Positions 23,147-33,718 of a stretch of DNA of 64,000 bases are shown here, one piece after another (position 1 is the stretch's first letter; each line of letters opens with the position of its first letter). The DNA is taken from contig NC_092801.1 of NCBI RefSeq assembly GCF_918797505.1, forward strand, positions 25,636,477 to 25,700,476. The letters run 5' to 3'. The translations under genes and the position numbers were made by a program. The notes beneath the pieces are model-generated. The model searched no databases. It was not told the DNA's origin and saw only the letters and a list, made by a program, of their open reading frames with translations. Source of the DNA: Bemisia tabaci (taxonomy: Eukaryota; Arthropoda; Insecta; Hemiptera; Aleyrodidae).

Positions 23147-24099
23147 GGGTGTTACTTTTTAATGGTTGTATTGAATGTTTTAGACTAATCATCAAAAAAT
23201 AATTAATACTAGATGATAAATGTACGAACATTTTCTCGTGAGTTAATATGTTAAACAAAAATACTGGAATATACCTCCTTCATATAATCAGCCACATGTT
23301 CCCCCAAATTAATGACGTTATTTTCTTTTTTCAATAAAGTTAATTTGCATTCAACGTTCGTAAGTTAAGCAAAAAGTACCTATTGATACAAATAGAAATA
23401 CATGAAAATAGTATGTCTAACATTGCAGTTTTTTTTTATTTATTTTTTGTTTTTTTTTTGTTTTTTCAATAAAACAAATTGACTGGGACTAGAATCATTG
23501 TATCTCTGAAGACAAAAGCTAAGTTTTTTGATACAGAAATACTAATATATTCATCCTTTATATAATCAGGGAGATGTTGACCCAAATATTGATGTATATT
23601 TTCTCTGTTCGCCCAAATTAATGATGGTATTTTCTTTTTTTCAATAAAATTAATTTACATTCCACGTTCTCAAAGCAATATTTTCTCCAAAATTCAGCAA
23701 AAAATAACAATTTATACCTACGCAAAAAGTAAATAAATAAAGCAATGACATGAAAGTAGTATAGGTAGTACACAACTAACATTTCAGTTACATCTATTTG
23801 AATGAAAAAAATGGCAACTTAGGAAGCACATAGGTCACTTATGATGCGTATTCGGGCATATGCGTAGAGTAAAAATATCATACTTTACGCCAAAAAAACG
23901 AAACTGAAAGTTAAATACGTTAACTTCCGAAAACCATACATAATCCAACGAAAATAAATAATTGGTAAATAACAGCTTTCTTGTATGCAAAGAAAAAAAA
24001 CTAAAAATGTTAAAAAAGAGATGTCAATTCTGAAGATACTACAAACGAACTGTACCTTAACATTTTCATATCCCAGAAGCAAAAGTTCCCATGACGAAT
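23147..24099. repeat. AT-rich stretch with a diverged local duplication
   Basis: The block at 23268-23362 (ATATAATCAGCCACATGTT, CCCAAATTAATGACG, TTTCAATAAAGTTAATTT) recurs at 23550-23665 with substitutions and an insertion. No coding signal is visible. Confidence 0.45.
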
Positions 24100-24450
24100 A
24101 TTGCTATCGCTAGCGATTGCAAAAACCAACTTGTTCTCTTTTGTTTTTGTCAATGTCGATTTATTGCCAATTTATCAGATCAAAAATTGCACTAAAATGC
24201 AATTTCATTGCATAAAGCAAAATAATCGCGACTTTATTGACATCGATTCATTTCATCACCATCGGACGAAAAATTGTGACAAATTGAGATAAAATTTCGA
24301 TTTTATCGTACGCGATTTCATAGAGATAATATTGCGACAAGATTGAAGATAATCTCTTGGATTTGAATAATCCTAGCGATTTGTCACTGAAAAATCTCAG
24401 AAAAATCGCAATTTAATTTCAAAATATCGTGATTTTTCCGTTGAAAAATG
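24100..24450. repeat. Repeat U, rich in GCGATTTTATCG-like motifs
   Basis: Short motifs such as AATCGCGACTTTATTG, TTCGATTTTATCG and GCGATTTCATAGAG recur with both orientations mixed. It ends AAAATATCGTGATTTTTCCG then TTGAAAAATGCT. The same ending occurs at 43540-43570. Relatives lie at 37080-37370 and 42955-43570. Confidence 0.5.
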
Positions 24451-24669
24451 CTGCTTAAGATTACTCTATTTTCCTTTTTCCAGCCGCACCTTTTCTACCA
24501 TCCCCAACAAATTCCCCTGACGAAAGAACGTAAATTAATTTTAATGTTGCCAAATTTCTCCTTGAGTATTAACCAGGAGGATTTTAGGCACTTTTCACCG
24601 TATATTTCACTGATTTCTCATCAGATTCAATGGAAAAACCGGGAAAATTTTTGATACAAATAGCATTGG

Positions 24670-25309
24670 TACGTTTTCATAAAATAAATTAATTGTTTAG
24701 GCCGATTTGACAACCTCGGAATGGAGTTCAGTTCCTTCGCCCGGGAGAAAACGCGCAGTGGGTCGAGCCAATAGGAGAGGTAGAACAAAATTTCGAAAAT
24801 TTAGACACTTATAACTCCGTTTATATACAGCTCTAACGTTCTAAAAGTGGTTCCAATAGTTTCCTCTTGAAATTTTCTTTTGGAAGCACCCTTTTTAGTT
24901 TCAAATGTGACGAAATAATCATCAAAATTTGCAATATTAGTAAACAACTTCACGACCAACCTCGCTAAATGACTCAATCCACTGTGCGACGCACAGTGGA
25001 ACGAGTCTTTGGAGGAAGTTGAAAATGAAATTGTTCACAAAAATTGGAAATTTTGATGTTTATTTCATCGCATTATAAATTTTCAGGGGTGCTTCCAGAA
25101 GAAAATTTCACGAGGAAACTACTGGAACCACTTTTAGAACGTTAAAACTGTGTATAAACGGAGATATATAAGCGTCTAAATTTTCCAAATTTTGTCCTAC
25201 CTCTCCTATTGGCTCGACCCACTGTGCGTCGTGTCCCGAGCGAAGGAACTTAACTCCATTCCGAGGTTGCCAAATCGGCCCAAGCAATTAATTATTTTAT
25301 AAAAACGTA
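24670..25309. mobile_element. Family I long palindrome, full copy
   Basis: The outer ends TACGTTTTCATAAAATAAAT and ATTATTTTATAAAAACGTA pair, and the halves mirror each other to a centre at CTGTGCGACGCACAG (about 24985). Each arm is about 315 bp at roughly 75-80 percent identity. It is non-coding. A further arm fragment continues at 25310-25400. Confidence 0.75.
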
Positions 25310-25400
25310 TTTTTGTATGAACGGAGTTACAAGCCTTTAAAGTTTCCGAATTTTGCCCGACCTCTCAGATTGACTCGATCCACTGTGCGACGATTTGAGA

Positions 25401-25851
25401 GCCCGACAAATTCATCCCTCGGAGCATTCCGAAACGTCTCTCACCTCCACGAAAAGTCATCCGGAAACTTTGGGAAAGTTCTCACGCCTTTTTCCCGGGC
25501 TGTAATGCGGGTCGGGCGAGCTTTTGAATCGGGTCCCGGAGTAACTTTTCAGGACCCCCGTGAATGGTGGTGTCAACTTTTATTACTCGTTTTAAAAAGC
25601 TCCGCCGGCCCTTTGATCCCTTTTTCTCCGGGCAGGGTTGAGCGACGCGTCGGCGGATTCAAAGTCCGGCCCGGCCCTAAACCCGCGGCTGCGGCATCAA
25701 AACTTTGATTCTTCATTGGGATCATGCGACATGGGTATTGTTCTTCGAGCTCGCATGAGGTCTGTCGCCAAGTTGACCTTGAAATGTAATGTATTAATGC
25801 TGAAAAACAACTTATTAATGCGAATTAAGTCAAACATAAAGAACTAAGAAC
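25401..25851. other. GC-rich unique stretch
   Basis: CpG-rich sequence (for example GCGACGCGTCGGCGG) lies between two elements. The 131-codon frame spanning 25313-25708 starts inside an I fragment and has no recognisable domain, so I do not call it a gene. Confidence 0.3.
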
Positions 25852-26247
25852 CAGTGGCGTGACGTGTTTTGCGATCTATCAATATTTCCCCATTTGAAGC
25901 TGTGGTAAATAATCGATTATTAAGGTATTCGCCGCGAACACCCTCACTGGAAAAAAAACACATTTGATCTAGAGTCCAGAGTCTTAAAAACATCGACAAG
26001 AAAAAATACTCTTGATTCAATCAGAATTAAGCTTAAATCAAGAACCAAGCCTTTTAATTTGAGCGGATTTCCTTTTAATTTAAGCTTGAATCTGATTGAA
26101 TCAAGAGTCCTTTTTGTTTTCAATGTTTTCAAGAGTCTGAACTCTAGATCCAATGTGTTTCTCTTTCCAGTGCTGCATATTGATACTTTTCCACTTCGGT
26201 TTAAATTGTCGACCAATCGATACATCGCAAAGCACGCCACGCCACTG
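25852..26247. mobile_element. Family D hAT-like MITE interrupted by element E
   Basis: The left end is CAGTGGCGTGACGTG and the right end CACGCCACGCCACTG. The flanks are CTAAGAAC on both sides, a perfect 8-bp duplication. The continuity of D is broken within ...GAACACCCT | CTGCATATTGATAC... by the E element at 25945-26172. Confidence 0.9.
25945..26172. mobile_element. Family E MITE nested in a D element
   Basis: The termini are CACTGGAAAAAAAACACATT and the inverse AATGTGTTTCTC...CCAGTG. The inner arms carry TCTAGAGTCCAGAGTC and CAAGAGTCTGAACTCTAGA. Comparison with intact D copies suggests only CT was duplicated. The 228-bp body is non-coding. The second copy is at 55079. Confidence 0.85.
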
Positions 26248-26255
26248 CTAAGAAC

Positions 26256-26549
26256 CGGGGTGTCTACAAGTCCGGAATTTCCGGAGAGTCCGGATATAGT
26301 ACACATTTTTTAAGGGCGGTCCGGAAGTACTGAAAAAAGTGCGGAATTTTGCGAGAAAGTCCGGAATTTTTGCCATTTTTGTCGCAATTCGAGCATTTCA
26401 AATTTTTGAAAATGATCGAATTTCGTCGATAGGAGTTACTGAAAAAGTACTGAATTTCTCGTATGAGGAGGCACTGATTTCTTGGGAATGGACTGGAAAA
26501 GTACTGTAAAAGTACTGATTTTTGGCCAGCCTATGTAGTAGACACCCCG
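26256..26549. mobile_element. Family M element (CGGGGTGTCTAC ends)
   Basis: The terminal CGGGGTGTCTAC and GTAGACACCCCG are perfect inverted repeats, and AAGAAC flanks both sides. The body is rich in TCCGG and AGTACTG motifs. The related copy at 53301 has the flank AGGGA twice. The termini look hAT-like, but flanking duplications of 5-6 bp are shorter than the usual 8. Confidence 0.8.
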
Positions 26550-26555
26550 AAGAAC

Positions 26556-27848
26556 TGATGAAGATTTTTGAGTTCTTGTGTTTCTTTTAGTTAATATAGG
26601 AAGAGAACATACATTTTGTGTTGGTTTTGGTTCAGTTTTTGGTGAATTTAACGCCAAATTCAATGAGGAGACTGATCATGCTGAGACAACATGATTTAAC
26701 GTCACTTTTTTTATCATCCAAAAAACGGGTTTAAAATGTTTGAAAATCTTTACAATGTAACACAAGTGTCAGTGTTTAAAATATTGAACACTTCTAACAT
26801 TTTCCAGCAAATGTTTTTCTGCAATAAACATGTTAATAATTGTTAAATATTTTTGACGCGTTGACATGTCTTAAAAGCAGGTATATGTTCAGAGAAATTT
26901 TTAAAAATATTCTAATTTCTTATTTAAAAAAGCAAACACAAAAAAATGTAGGTACCTAATAATTTGAAAAGGTCTAGGTACCAGAAATAAGATTGTCTAA
27001 ATAGTTTTCTAAATTTGGTCATACGCGATTTCTCATCATTTCCTAAAAATTTGCTCCTTAGAAATTAAAATTAAACGTTTCTGAAAGGGACCTTTCTTCG
27101 GTGCAATAATTAGGTATCGTTGACATCAATAAAGATGCACACCATTGAGACAATTGCAAAAAACAGAACTTTTATCACAGAATGTAGAAACCCAGCCGGT
27201 TGGTTCGAATGGAGTGAAATAATTCTACCTGGAAGTTTTTGTTTTTACAGAAGAATATATTCAATACCACATTAGAGGATGGGAAGTAAAGGAATAGCAC
27301 GAAAAATCCAATCTCGTTTTATCTGATCTTTCTACCTCGCGAAATTGTCGGCTAAAACAAAACTTGGGTTGATTTGAACAATCCATTTCGCCTGTTTTTC
27401 TACCTATCTCGAAACGATTTCCTCAGGAAACCAAACCTATATGAGAGACCGTTCGGTATCTGAGCCTTGATAAATTGGAGGAAGGAATTACGATGTTTCA
27501 ATTCCGGCTTCCATCACCACCTTTTCAGGCCAGTCCACGGGGTCCAGGGCACCGCTCTGAGAAGTGAGTCCCTTTTCAAAACCTCCATTCACAGCCCCCC
27601 ACCCCACACCACGACTCGACACACACTCACGTGTTTTTGAGCCCCCGCCGCGCCAAACCCCCCTTTCGACCCACTCCCCTCCTTGTGGCCCTTACATTAC
27701 CCTTTTAGAACATAACAGAGCTGTAATTAATAACACGGTGCTCATTCCGTGGAGCAAACCGCCTGACTGCCTAGTTTCAAGGAAATGTACTCCTATTCGA
27801 CTATCGGTTACCTTACGTCAAAAATTCGGTTAAAATACTTTGAGAATA
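26556..27848. other. AT-rich stretch, no recognised feature
   Basis: No shared repeat. A C-rich, low-complexity stretch at 27590-27690 produces an 89-codon frame that I do not consider a gene. Confidence 0.35.
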
Positions 27849-27949
27849 CAGTACTCTCTCGCTATAACGAATCGGCAAGGGATCAGGCGATTCCTTCGCA
27901 AACGAGAGATTTTCGTTATAATCGGTGTCGTTGTAGCGAGAGAATACTG
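27849..27949. mobile_element. 101-bp pogo/Tigger-like MITE
   Basis: CAGTACTCTCTCGCTATAAC pairs with GTTGTAGCGAGAGAATACTG, flanked by TA on both sides. The terminal form CAGT...CTCTCGNTATAACGAA is characteristic of pogo/Tigger elements, which use TA targets. Confidence 0.8.
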
Positions 27950-28089
27950 TATATCACAAGTAGGAATTCAACTGTTGAGCAACGACACTCAGATCTCATG
28001 TTCAGCTGCCAATCGCTGCGTGTGATTTCTGCATATTAGTTTTTGCTAACCCACATTTGATTCTATCAGTGGCACAATTGACTCATTAC

Positions 28090-28517
28090 GGACCGTTCCT
28101 GAATTGCGTAACACTCTTGGGGGAGGGGGAGGGGTGAGAAGAGCGTTACGCTCTTTTTTAATGTGTTAAAGGATAGTAACCTAAGTCACAAAAGCGTTCC
28201 AAGGGGGAGTCAAAAATGCCGAAAACAAGGCTCCCAATGTCAAAACTAAATTATCCGGGAAAGTGACCGAAATTTTCCGAAATGTTCTTCAAACTCTTCC
28301 CGCGGGAAAATTATCGATTTTAAAAATCTTCCGGAAAATTCTCGAGTGCAAATCTTCCGGAAAAATTCTCGATTTTAAAAATCTTCCGGAGAAATTTTCG
28401 ATTTGCAAATCTTCCGGTAGAATATCTCGGAAGGGAGAAGTCTCCCAATTCCGGATAATTATCCGGAAATTGGAAAACCTGGTCGAAAAAATGTGTTACG
28501 TAATGTAGGGACGGCCC
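28090..28517. mobile_element. Inverted-repeat element containing a minisatellite
   Basis: GGACCGTTCCTGAATTGCG at the left end pairs with TACGTAATGTAGGGACGGCC at the right. The interior contains a second hairpin (GAGCGTTACGCTC) and the tandem repeat at 28304-28430. Confidence 0.6.
28304..28430. repeat. CTTCCGG minisatellite, 26-29-bp units
   Basis: Four or more units follow the pattern GGAAAAATTCTCGATTTTAA then AAATCTTCC. The open frames on both strands come from this repeat. A loosely similar CCGGAA-rich stretch lies at 38336-38530. Confidence 0.8.
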
Positions 28518-28634
28518 CTCACACAATCTTTATGACACCTGATGACATTTTCCAGGTTTTGAATTCCTATTGCTCACTTAGCGGCAATAATGTTAAAATT
28601 CGAGTCCTTGCTATCAGGGAGGATTCCATTTCCA

Positions 28635-28720
28635 GTTGAAAATGAACAAGATCAACTCAATTCATCACACCCTGATGAGCCACGTCCCATTCGGCGTCGA
28701 AGCTGAAATATACAGGGCCA
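28635..28720 (+). CDS. Weak candidate exon
   Basis: The string ATTCCATTTCCAG ends at 28634 and CCA-GTGAGT follows 28720, so this 86-bp segment is bounded by acceptor- and donor-like signals. One frame is open across it (ending ...VEAEIYRA). The acceptor tract is short and there is no neighbouring exon to confirm it. I do not recognise the peptide. Confidence 0.15.
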
Positions 28721-28892
28721 GTGAGTAATCCGTTGAATAAACCTTGGACGGCAGCGTTGCTTTATCATACATAATTAAGCTGATTCCCATCCACCACAGA
28801 ATATAAATTGGCCAATTTTCTTCGCGAGATTTGGCAAGCAAGCATTGCGGTCCGGCCGGGGCTGCCTAGCCCCCGTAGCTCGCACCGCTGCG

Positions 28893-29540
28893 CCGCGCCG
28901 CACAGTGGAAAGAGCTATTGTCAGAACTGGAATTTCGTAATTAAATCGCAAATTTTGATGTTTATTTTATTGTATTAATACTTGTAAGAGACGTTTCGTG
29001 AATGCATTTGTTTGAGAAACCCATTGGAACGATTTTAAAAATGTCTACTATTTGTATGAATGGAGATAAAAGCGTTTGAAGTTTTCACAGCCAACTAGAG
29101 TACCTTTTTAGGGAGAGTATGGACAACTCGAATTATGTAGCTCTTACGGCCCAAAAAGGCGACAGCGTGAAAAACGAAAATCACTCGAAAAGTGCCGCTG
29201 CCAATCTATGCATTTGAAGGATTACTCAATATTGCCGACAGCGCATTACGAACAAGCGTTTTTAGGGATTAAAACTTTGGAACCGAGAAAATGTAAGCGA
29301 AATCAAAGTGTTATACAAGTTTTTATAATTTTTTATCAGTGTTAATGGTTGAAATGCGAAAATTAGTACCACTGGATAATTTGAGTTCATAAGTTGGCTC
29401 CACTTTTGGGCCCCAAGAGGTACATGACCTGATCAAACCTAACCTCCAAATTTTCGAGTTGTTCCACTCTCCCTATAAAGGTACTCTAGCGCCAACTCTC
29501 CCATCGAATCGTTGCACTGTGCGCCGTGGCGCAATTCCCG
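28893..29540. mobile_element. Family I arm interrupted by element J
   Basis: CGCACAGTGGAAAGAGC and GTATGAATGGAGATAAAAGCG match the I arm. After the J insertion, the I sequence resumes at CTCTCCCATCGAATCG and reaches CACTGTGCG. Removing J restores the I arm order seen at 25190-25225 and 54370-54410. Confidence 0.65.
29095..29489. mobile_element. Element J (CTAGAGTACC ends) nested in an I arm
   Basis: CTAGAGTACCTTTTTAGGGA pairs with TCCCTATAAAGGTACTCTAG, and inner GACAACTCGAA pairs with TTCGAGTTGTT. GCCAA stands just outside both ends (AGCCAA left, CGCCAA right), a likely target duplication of about 5-6 bp. The body of 395 bp has no frame of note. Confidence 0.75.
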
Positions 29541-31456
29541 CGGCAATGATTATTCGGGTCGGCACAAAACCGCACATCTGACCCTATTTTGATTGGGCTC
29601 GAAAAACACCTCTCTGCGCTTCGCCGACCGTTGCAAAACACCCGTGAAGTGGGAATGGTGGTTGGTAGTCGGAGTCCGAACCAGTGCGGTGGGTTTTAGC
29701 TCGAATTCGGCATGAGTTCCGCTTTGCTTGCTAAGTCACATTTGTATGCCGTTTCGTGGGAGAGATAGATCTGCAGCAAGTGCTCGGAGACAATATATTT
29801 TAGAGCCCCAGCGTCCTATGCAATGTGATCGCAATTCGTGCAAATGTTAAATTCGGAAGTCAACGCTGATGTTTTTTGCCCAGTGATGGTTGGTGAACGA
29901 TTTTTTGAGCAACAAATAAAAAAATTCGCCCAACGATGGGGCACGTATCAAGATGCCAAAGGAAATTTCCCACGAAGTATCCCTTTGCTTGTATTGGCTA
30001 CATATTTTTGAATGTTTATGTTGTGTATTTGCGTCCCAGAAAGTTTAAAATTTGTAATATTATGCTATTTTTCATCTTCTTGAGCTCGTATGATAAATTT
30101 GTTTTTTCTTTTACGTCTTTTGTCACGCTAATCGAGTACATTCAATGATAATGTATCACAACAACTTTAAAAAGCCCTTGCGTCTCTAATTCTAGTACTG
30201 ATTCTAGTATTATTTCTGTTACAGGTAAGTTGAAAAAAAAATCAATTCCATCAATCACCAAGACTCCAGGTAAGAAAATTGAACATTGGCTCATTGAAGC
30301 ATAAATTGTGATAAAGGAATCGTTCATAATCGCAAATCGGAACATACGCTGATTTTTGGACAACTTTTCACACGGTCAAATCAAAGGTCCCTACAATGCG
30401 TGATCGAAACCTAAGACTTGCACTATTGTCCAATCAAAACACTGCCGAAAAAAAGGAAGACAGTGATTGGCCATTCCAAGACCTGAATATCAGGTGAAAC
30501 AGCATTAACGATGAATACCACTCTTTGTGCTCCTGAGCCGCCATGTGTGGTATCGTCTCCAGTTGAAGGCGAAATATGAGTCGTGAATCTTAGTGGACCA
30601 GATAGAGACAGAGGAATATCCGACGCAGTAAGACAAAAGAAGAAAACAAAGCAAATGGACCTCTACCTCCTCACGCTTTGCAGCTAAAATCACATTGTTG
30701 GTTTTACTTGTGCTGAGAAAAAACGCCGTGTAAACATTCGAATGTTGCCAAAGTTTCGCTGATCAAATATGTACATATTAATAAGGAGAGTCATGTATGT
30801 TTTTCTTGAAATTTGCAGTTACGGTTCATAGCAAAAATACGAGTAACATTCGGCATTTAATACATCTATTTTGTATTCTGGCGTCAATAAATTCTATCTT
30901 CGTTAACAAACGTGTTAATGTTTGAATGTAGGGAGCCAAGTGCTAAAAAATAAAAAAAGGTCTATGATATAAAAAAACCTACATTTTATCGCAAAATGTG
31001 AAAGGCCAAAGCTATTCAAAACCTAAGCTTCATCGTCAGGGCCGTCACAAAGTTTATGCATAAGGCCATAACTTAATTTATAAAAAACTATAAACAGGCA
31101 ATATTTAAATCAGATGGTAATAAAAAATGATGCAATTGATAATGCAATTATCATTATTTGTTATAACCATTATGATAGACGTTCAGACATTTTTTGTCAA
31201 GAAATTTTTTATAGAATATTTGCTGAACTTGAAACCTGTTTCTATAACGTCCGAGGGTTGATTTCCAAACCCACCCTTGTAAGATTTGTTTTAAAAAATA
31301 TTCAAAAAACACATCACGTTTTTCCTACATTACGAGTATACTTTGTGTGGTAACCCATCGTCGCTTGTAAACTATTTGACCTATGATTACTCGTTTTTTC
31401 CGAAACTAACCACCAATATGTCGTTATCCTTACTAAAGCTGCATAACCACACCACA
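29541..31456. other. Unique stretch with an A-end remnant
   Basis: No gene is recognised. At 30713-30765 there is a decayed left end of family A (GAGAAAAAACGCCGTGTAAAC, GTTGCCAAAGTTTC). A possible recursive splice site at 30221-30230 is listed separately. A 62-codon minus-strand frame at 30505-30693 has a hydrophobic segment but no other support. Confidence 0.35.
30196..30230 (+). promoter_or_regulatory. Possible recursive splice site (acceptor fused to donor)
   Basis: TTATTTCTGTTACAG is directly followed by GTAAGT at 30225, with a branch-point-like ACTGAT about 20 bp upstream. This AG-GTAAGT fusion preceded by pyrimidines is the form of ratcheting points in long insect introns. I found no other CAG-GTAAGT in the plus strand of the window. 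The pyrimidine tract is modest. Confidence 0.3.
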
Positions 31457-31621
31457 CAGTGGCGTGGCGTGAATTACGATATATCGATCGTTATGCCATT
31501 TAAACCTATGGAAAAGGATCGATAAATAGGGTGTTCGCAGCGAACACCTTAATAATCGATTCTTTACCATAGGATTAAATGGCATAACAATCGATATATT
31601 GCAATTTACGCCACGCCACTG
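31457..31621. mobile_element. Family D hAT-like MITE, well preserved
   Basis: The 165-bp palindrome runs from CAGTGGCGTGGCGTGAATTA to CGCCACGCCACTG. ACACCACA flanks both ends, a perfect 8-bp duplication. It is about 93 percent identical to the inverted copy at 63308-63472, so the family has been active relatively recently. Confidence 0.95.
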
Positions 31622-32099
31622 ACACCACAATACCTGTTGCTCCGAATAAAGTGAGTGCTACTCCGCCGTTCCAGACCAGAAAGTTTCCAACTGAAAAAGT
31701 AGGGTTGAAAGCTTAGCGAAGGGGGATTTAGAGGCGACCGCAGGGGCGGGGGGGAGCAGGGGGAGGATTACAGAGCCGTAAAGGAGAGGTGGTGCGTCGA
31801 CACCACACGCGTATCGTAGAGGATCCCACTTCCGAACCACACGCTAGAAAAAAAAAAGACAAATCCACGATGGATCTTTTCGAGATATTTCACGCAAGTG
31901 GCAACACCGGGATGAAGTTTCTCACGGCGGGGTAATTGCTCTCCGGGGGGTCCCAGGGAGCCTGGTTGTCGCTTGGTGAGCTCCCCGTGATAGGGTAGAA
32001 CGCCGCAAGAACGTCCGAATGTTGCCGAATTTTGCGGGAATCGGTCATCATTTAGAGACGTTATGCGTGTTTTTTCCAGAGACATGAGACCCTCTACGA
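31622..32099. other. GC-richer stretch with an A-like remnant
   Basis: A G tract at 31746-31765 and an A-family fragment near 31998-32035 (AACGCCGCAAGAACGTCC, GTTGCCGAATTTTGCG). No exon is supported. Confidence 0.35.
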
Positions 32100-32335
32100 G
32101 TATCTCGGCCATGGTGGAAGCTTTTACTTGCGGGACTTCAGCATTCTACTGTCTGACGTCACCCGAAGCTCATCATCCAGCATGTAGGCAGATCAAAAGC
32201 CGAAATTAAGGTGATGACTGTTGCTCCCTTGTAACTGTCCATAAGGAATTGTTGGATCCCCAAAAGTAAAATCTTCCACCTGTCGCCAAGAGGTCAGTGG
32301 AGGGTCTCGTGTCTCTGGTTTTCTTAGAGTTCTCA
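32100..32335. repeat. Dispersed repeat S, copy 1
   Basis: TGACGTCACCCGAAGCTCAT, GATGACTGTTGCTCCC and CTTCCACCTGTCGCCAAGA match 53850-54020 in the same order and orientation. The ends are not defined. Confidence 0.6.
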
Positions 32336-32370
32336 AAATTAAACGAAGCCTTTAATATGAAGAAAGCTAG

Positions 32371-32645
32371 TGCCGTGATTTCAGTTTTAAAGTCCCCAAA
32401 TAAAGTGGCAGCCTTGTCAATGTATTTGCTCCCAATCTTTGCATTGAGAGTTCGTCTTGATGTAGAGGTGGACTCTTGAGATAGCGTGGGATATCCCCTG
32501 CATTTTGGCCTCAACTTGGGAGCTGTTTTTGAGCTTGGGAGTTGATTTCAGAGGAAACCAGTGGCACCATTGTGGTTCTCGCAAACTTTTACATAGGAAG
32601 CAACGGTCAAATTGAAAATTCCTCACACATGCAGCATCTCCATTG
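32371..32645. mobile_element. Right half of a family B element
   Basis: It starts in the B loop (TTCAGTTTTAAAGTCCCCAA) and runs to CACATGCAGCATCTCC. It is preceded by repeat S rather than by a left arm. Confidence 0.75.
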
Positions 32646-32654
32646 ACTCTAAAT

Positions 32655-32718
32655 TGACGCTGTGTGAAATACAGCGTGATGGAATGGTAAATTCTACCAA
32701 TCTTTTTTTTCAGTGTTT
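32655..32718. mobile_element. MITE terminus fragment
   Basis: GCTGTGTGAAATACAGCGTG, then GGAATGGTAAATTCTACC, then a T run and CAGTG. It matches the fragments at 1888-1945 and 2083-2155. Confidence 0.5.
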
Positions 32719-32825
32719 CATGACGAAATTGACTCAAACTACTTGTTGGATGCTTTAAAATCCCAAATATTTTGACTTAGCCATCTTAGCCATCTAATGA
32801 CTTCAGCCACTAAATCAGACCCTTA

Positions 32826-33070
32826 AATTAAAAACGCCTTCAAATCATCTTGATACTGTGCAACACACCGAAGTTAAAATATTGGTATCACAAGATTGAA
32901 CCCAACTTCAGTAGAATCACGCATTCACTACATGGCTGAAATTCTTTTGACTGAAATTCTTTTGGCAGGATTGTTTTTGAGCAAGTGTAGTATGCAATGA
33001 GCCTCCCCATTATTTAAACAATTAAACTTATAGAAGAGACCGATTCAACGACGCAAATAAGAGTCAATCT
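32826..33070 (+). repeat. Dispersed repeat Q, uninterrupted copy
   Basis: AAATTAAAAACGCCTTCAAA, CACACCGAAGTTAAAATATT and GAGCCTCCCCATTATTTAAA match 41461-41635 closely. The sequence then continues ACTTATAGAAGAG into GACGCAAATA, as at 42936-42975. It is therefore an empty-site relative of the reverse transcriptase insertion. Confidence 0.8.
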
Positions 33071-33387
33071 GGCAAAGATCGATTGTTCCAAACACTCCGA
33101 TCGGTGCATGGTAGGCGCGGTTTTTTCCAGTGAGAATTGGCAACCGGTTCGGAGTGAGGAGGACAAATGTTTGCTGAGGTAGCGAAAGACGAGTGTCTTT
33201 GAGTGTTTTGTCTTCATCAGTCGTCCGGAAGTTCACTCTTGTCACTCGAGAAACACCAGGAAGCCCTTAAGCCTCGCACGGACACCCATCGAGCGTAAGC
33301 AAATTTTTGCTTTTTGCGCCTGACTCCTTCACCGAGTCTTGCCTAGAGTACCTATGTACGGGAGAGTGTTGCCATCTTTGTGCCGCA

Positions 33388-33718
33388 CTCTGATTGGTTC
33401 ATCAGTTTCAGGCTATCATGGAGCTCCGAAGTTGGTCCGATGTAAACGACCCAGAGGAAAACGTATTATCGGCTGAGAAATAAACGAAAATCACACTCAA
33501 AGCTTAATTTTCGGCAAAACTGTCCATCAAAGTTCAATACGAATGCAATTCAGAAGTTGATCATAGAAAAAAATTCTATCACATCCAAAATCATGTCTAG
33601 AACTTTGTAGAACTTTTTCGCCATCTTGCTTGTTTACATTGGGCAAAACTATGAGCGGAGGGGCTGGAGTATGTTTACATTGGTTCAACTTTGGGGCTCC
33701 CTGATAGCCGACCAATTA
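33388..33718. mobile_element. Imperfect foldback element candidate
   Basis: GATTGGTTCATCAGTTTC, GGCTATCATGGAGCTCC and AAGTTGGTCCGATGTAAAC are mirrored by GTTTACATTGGTTCAACTTT, GGGGCTCCCTGATAGCC and GACCAATTA. The roughly 55-bp arms have some gaps. Confidence 0.5.

Noticed and set aside
25313..25708. 131-codon frame
   Set aside because: It starts in an I fragment and continues through CpG-rich sequence; no motif and no splice support.
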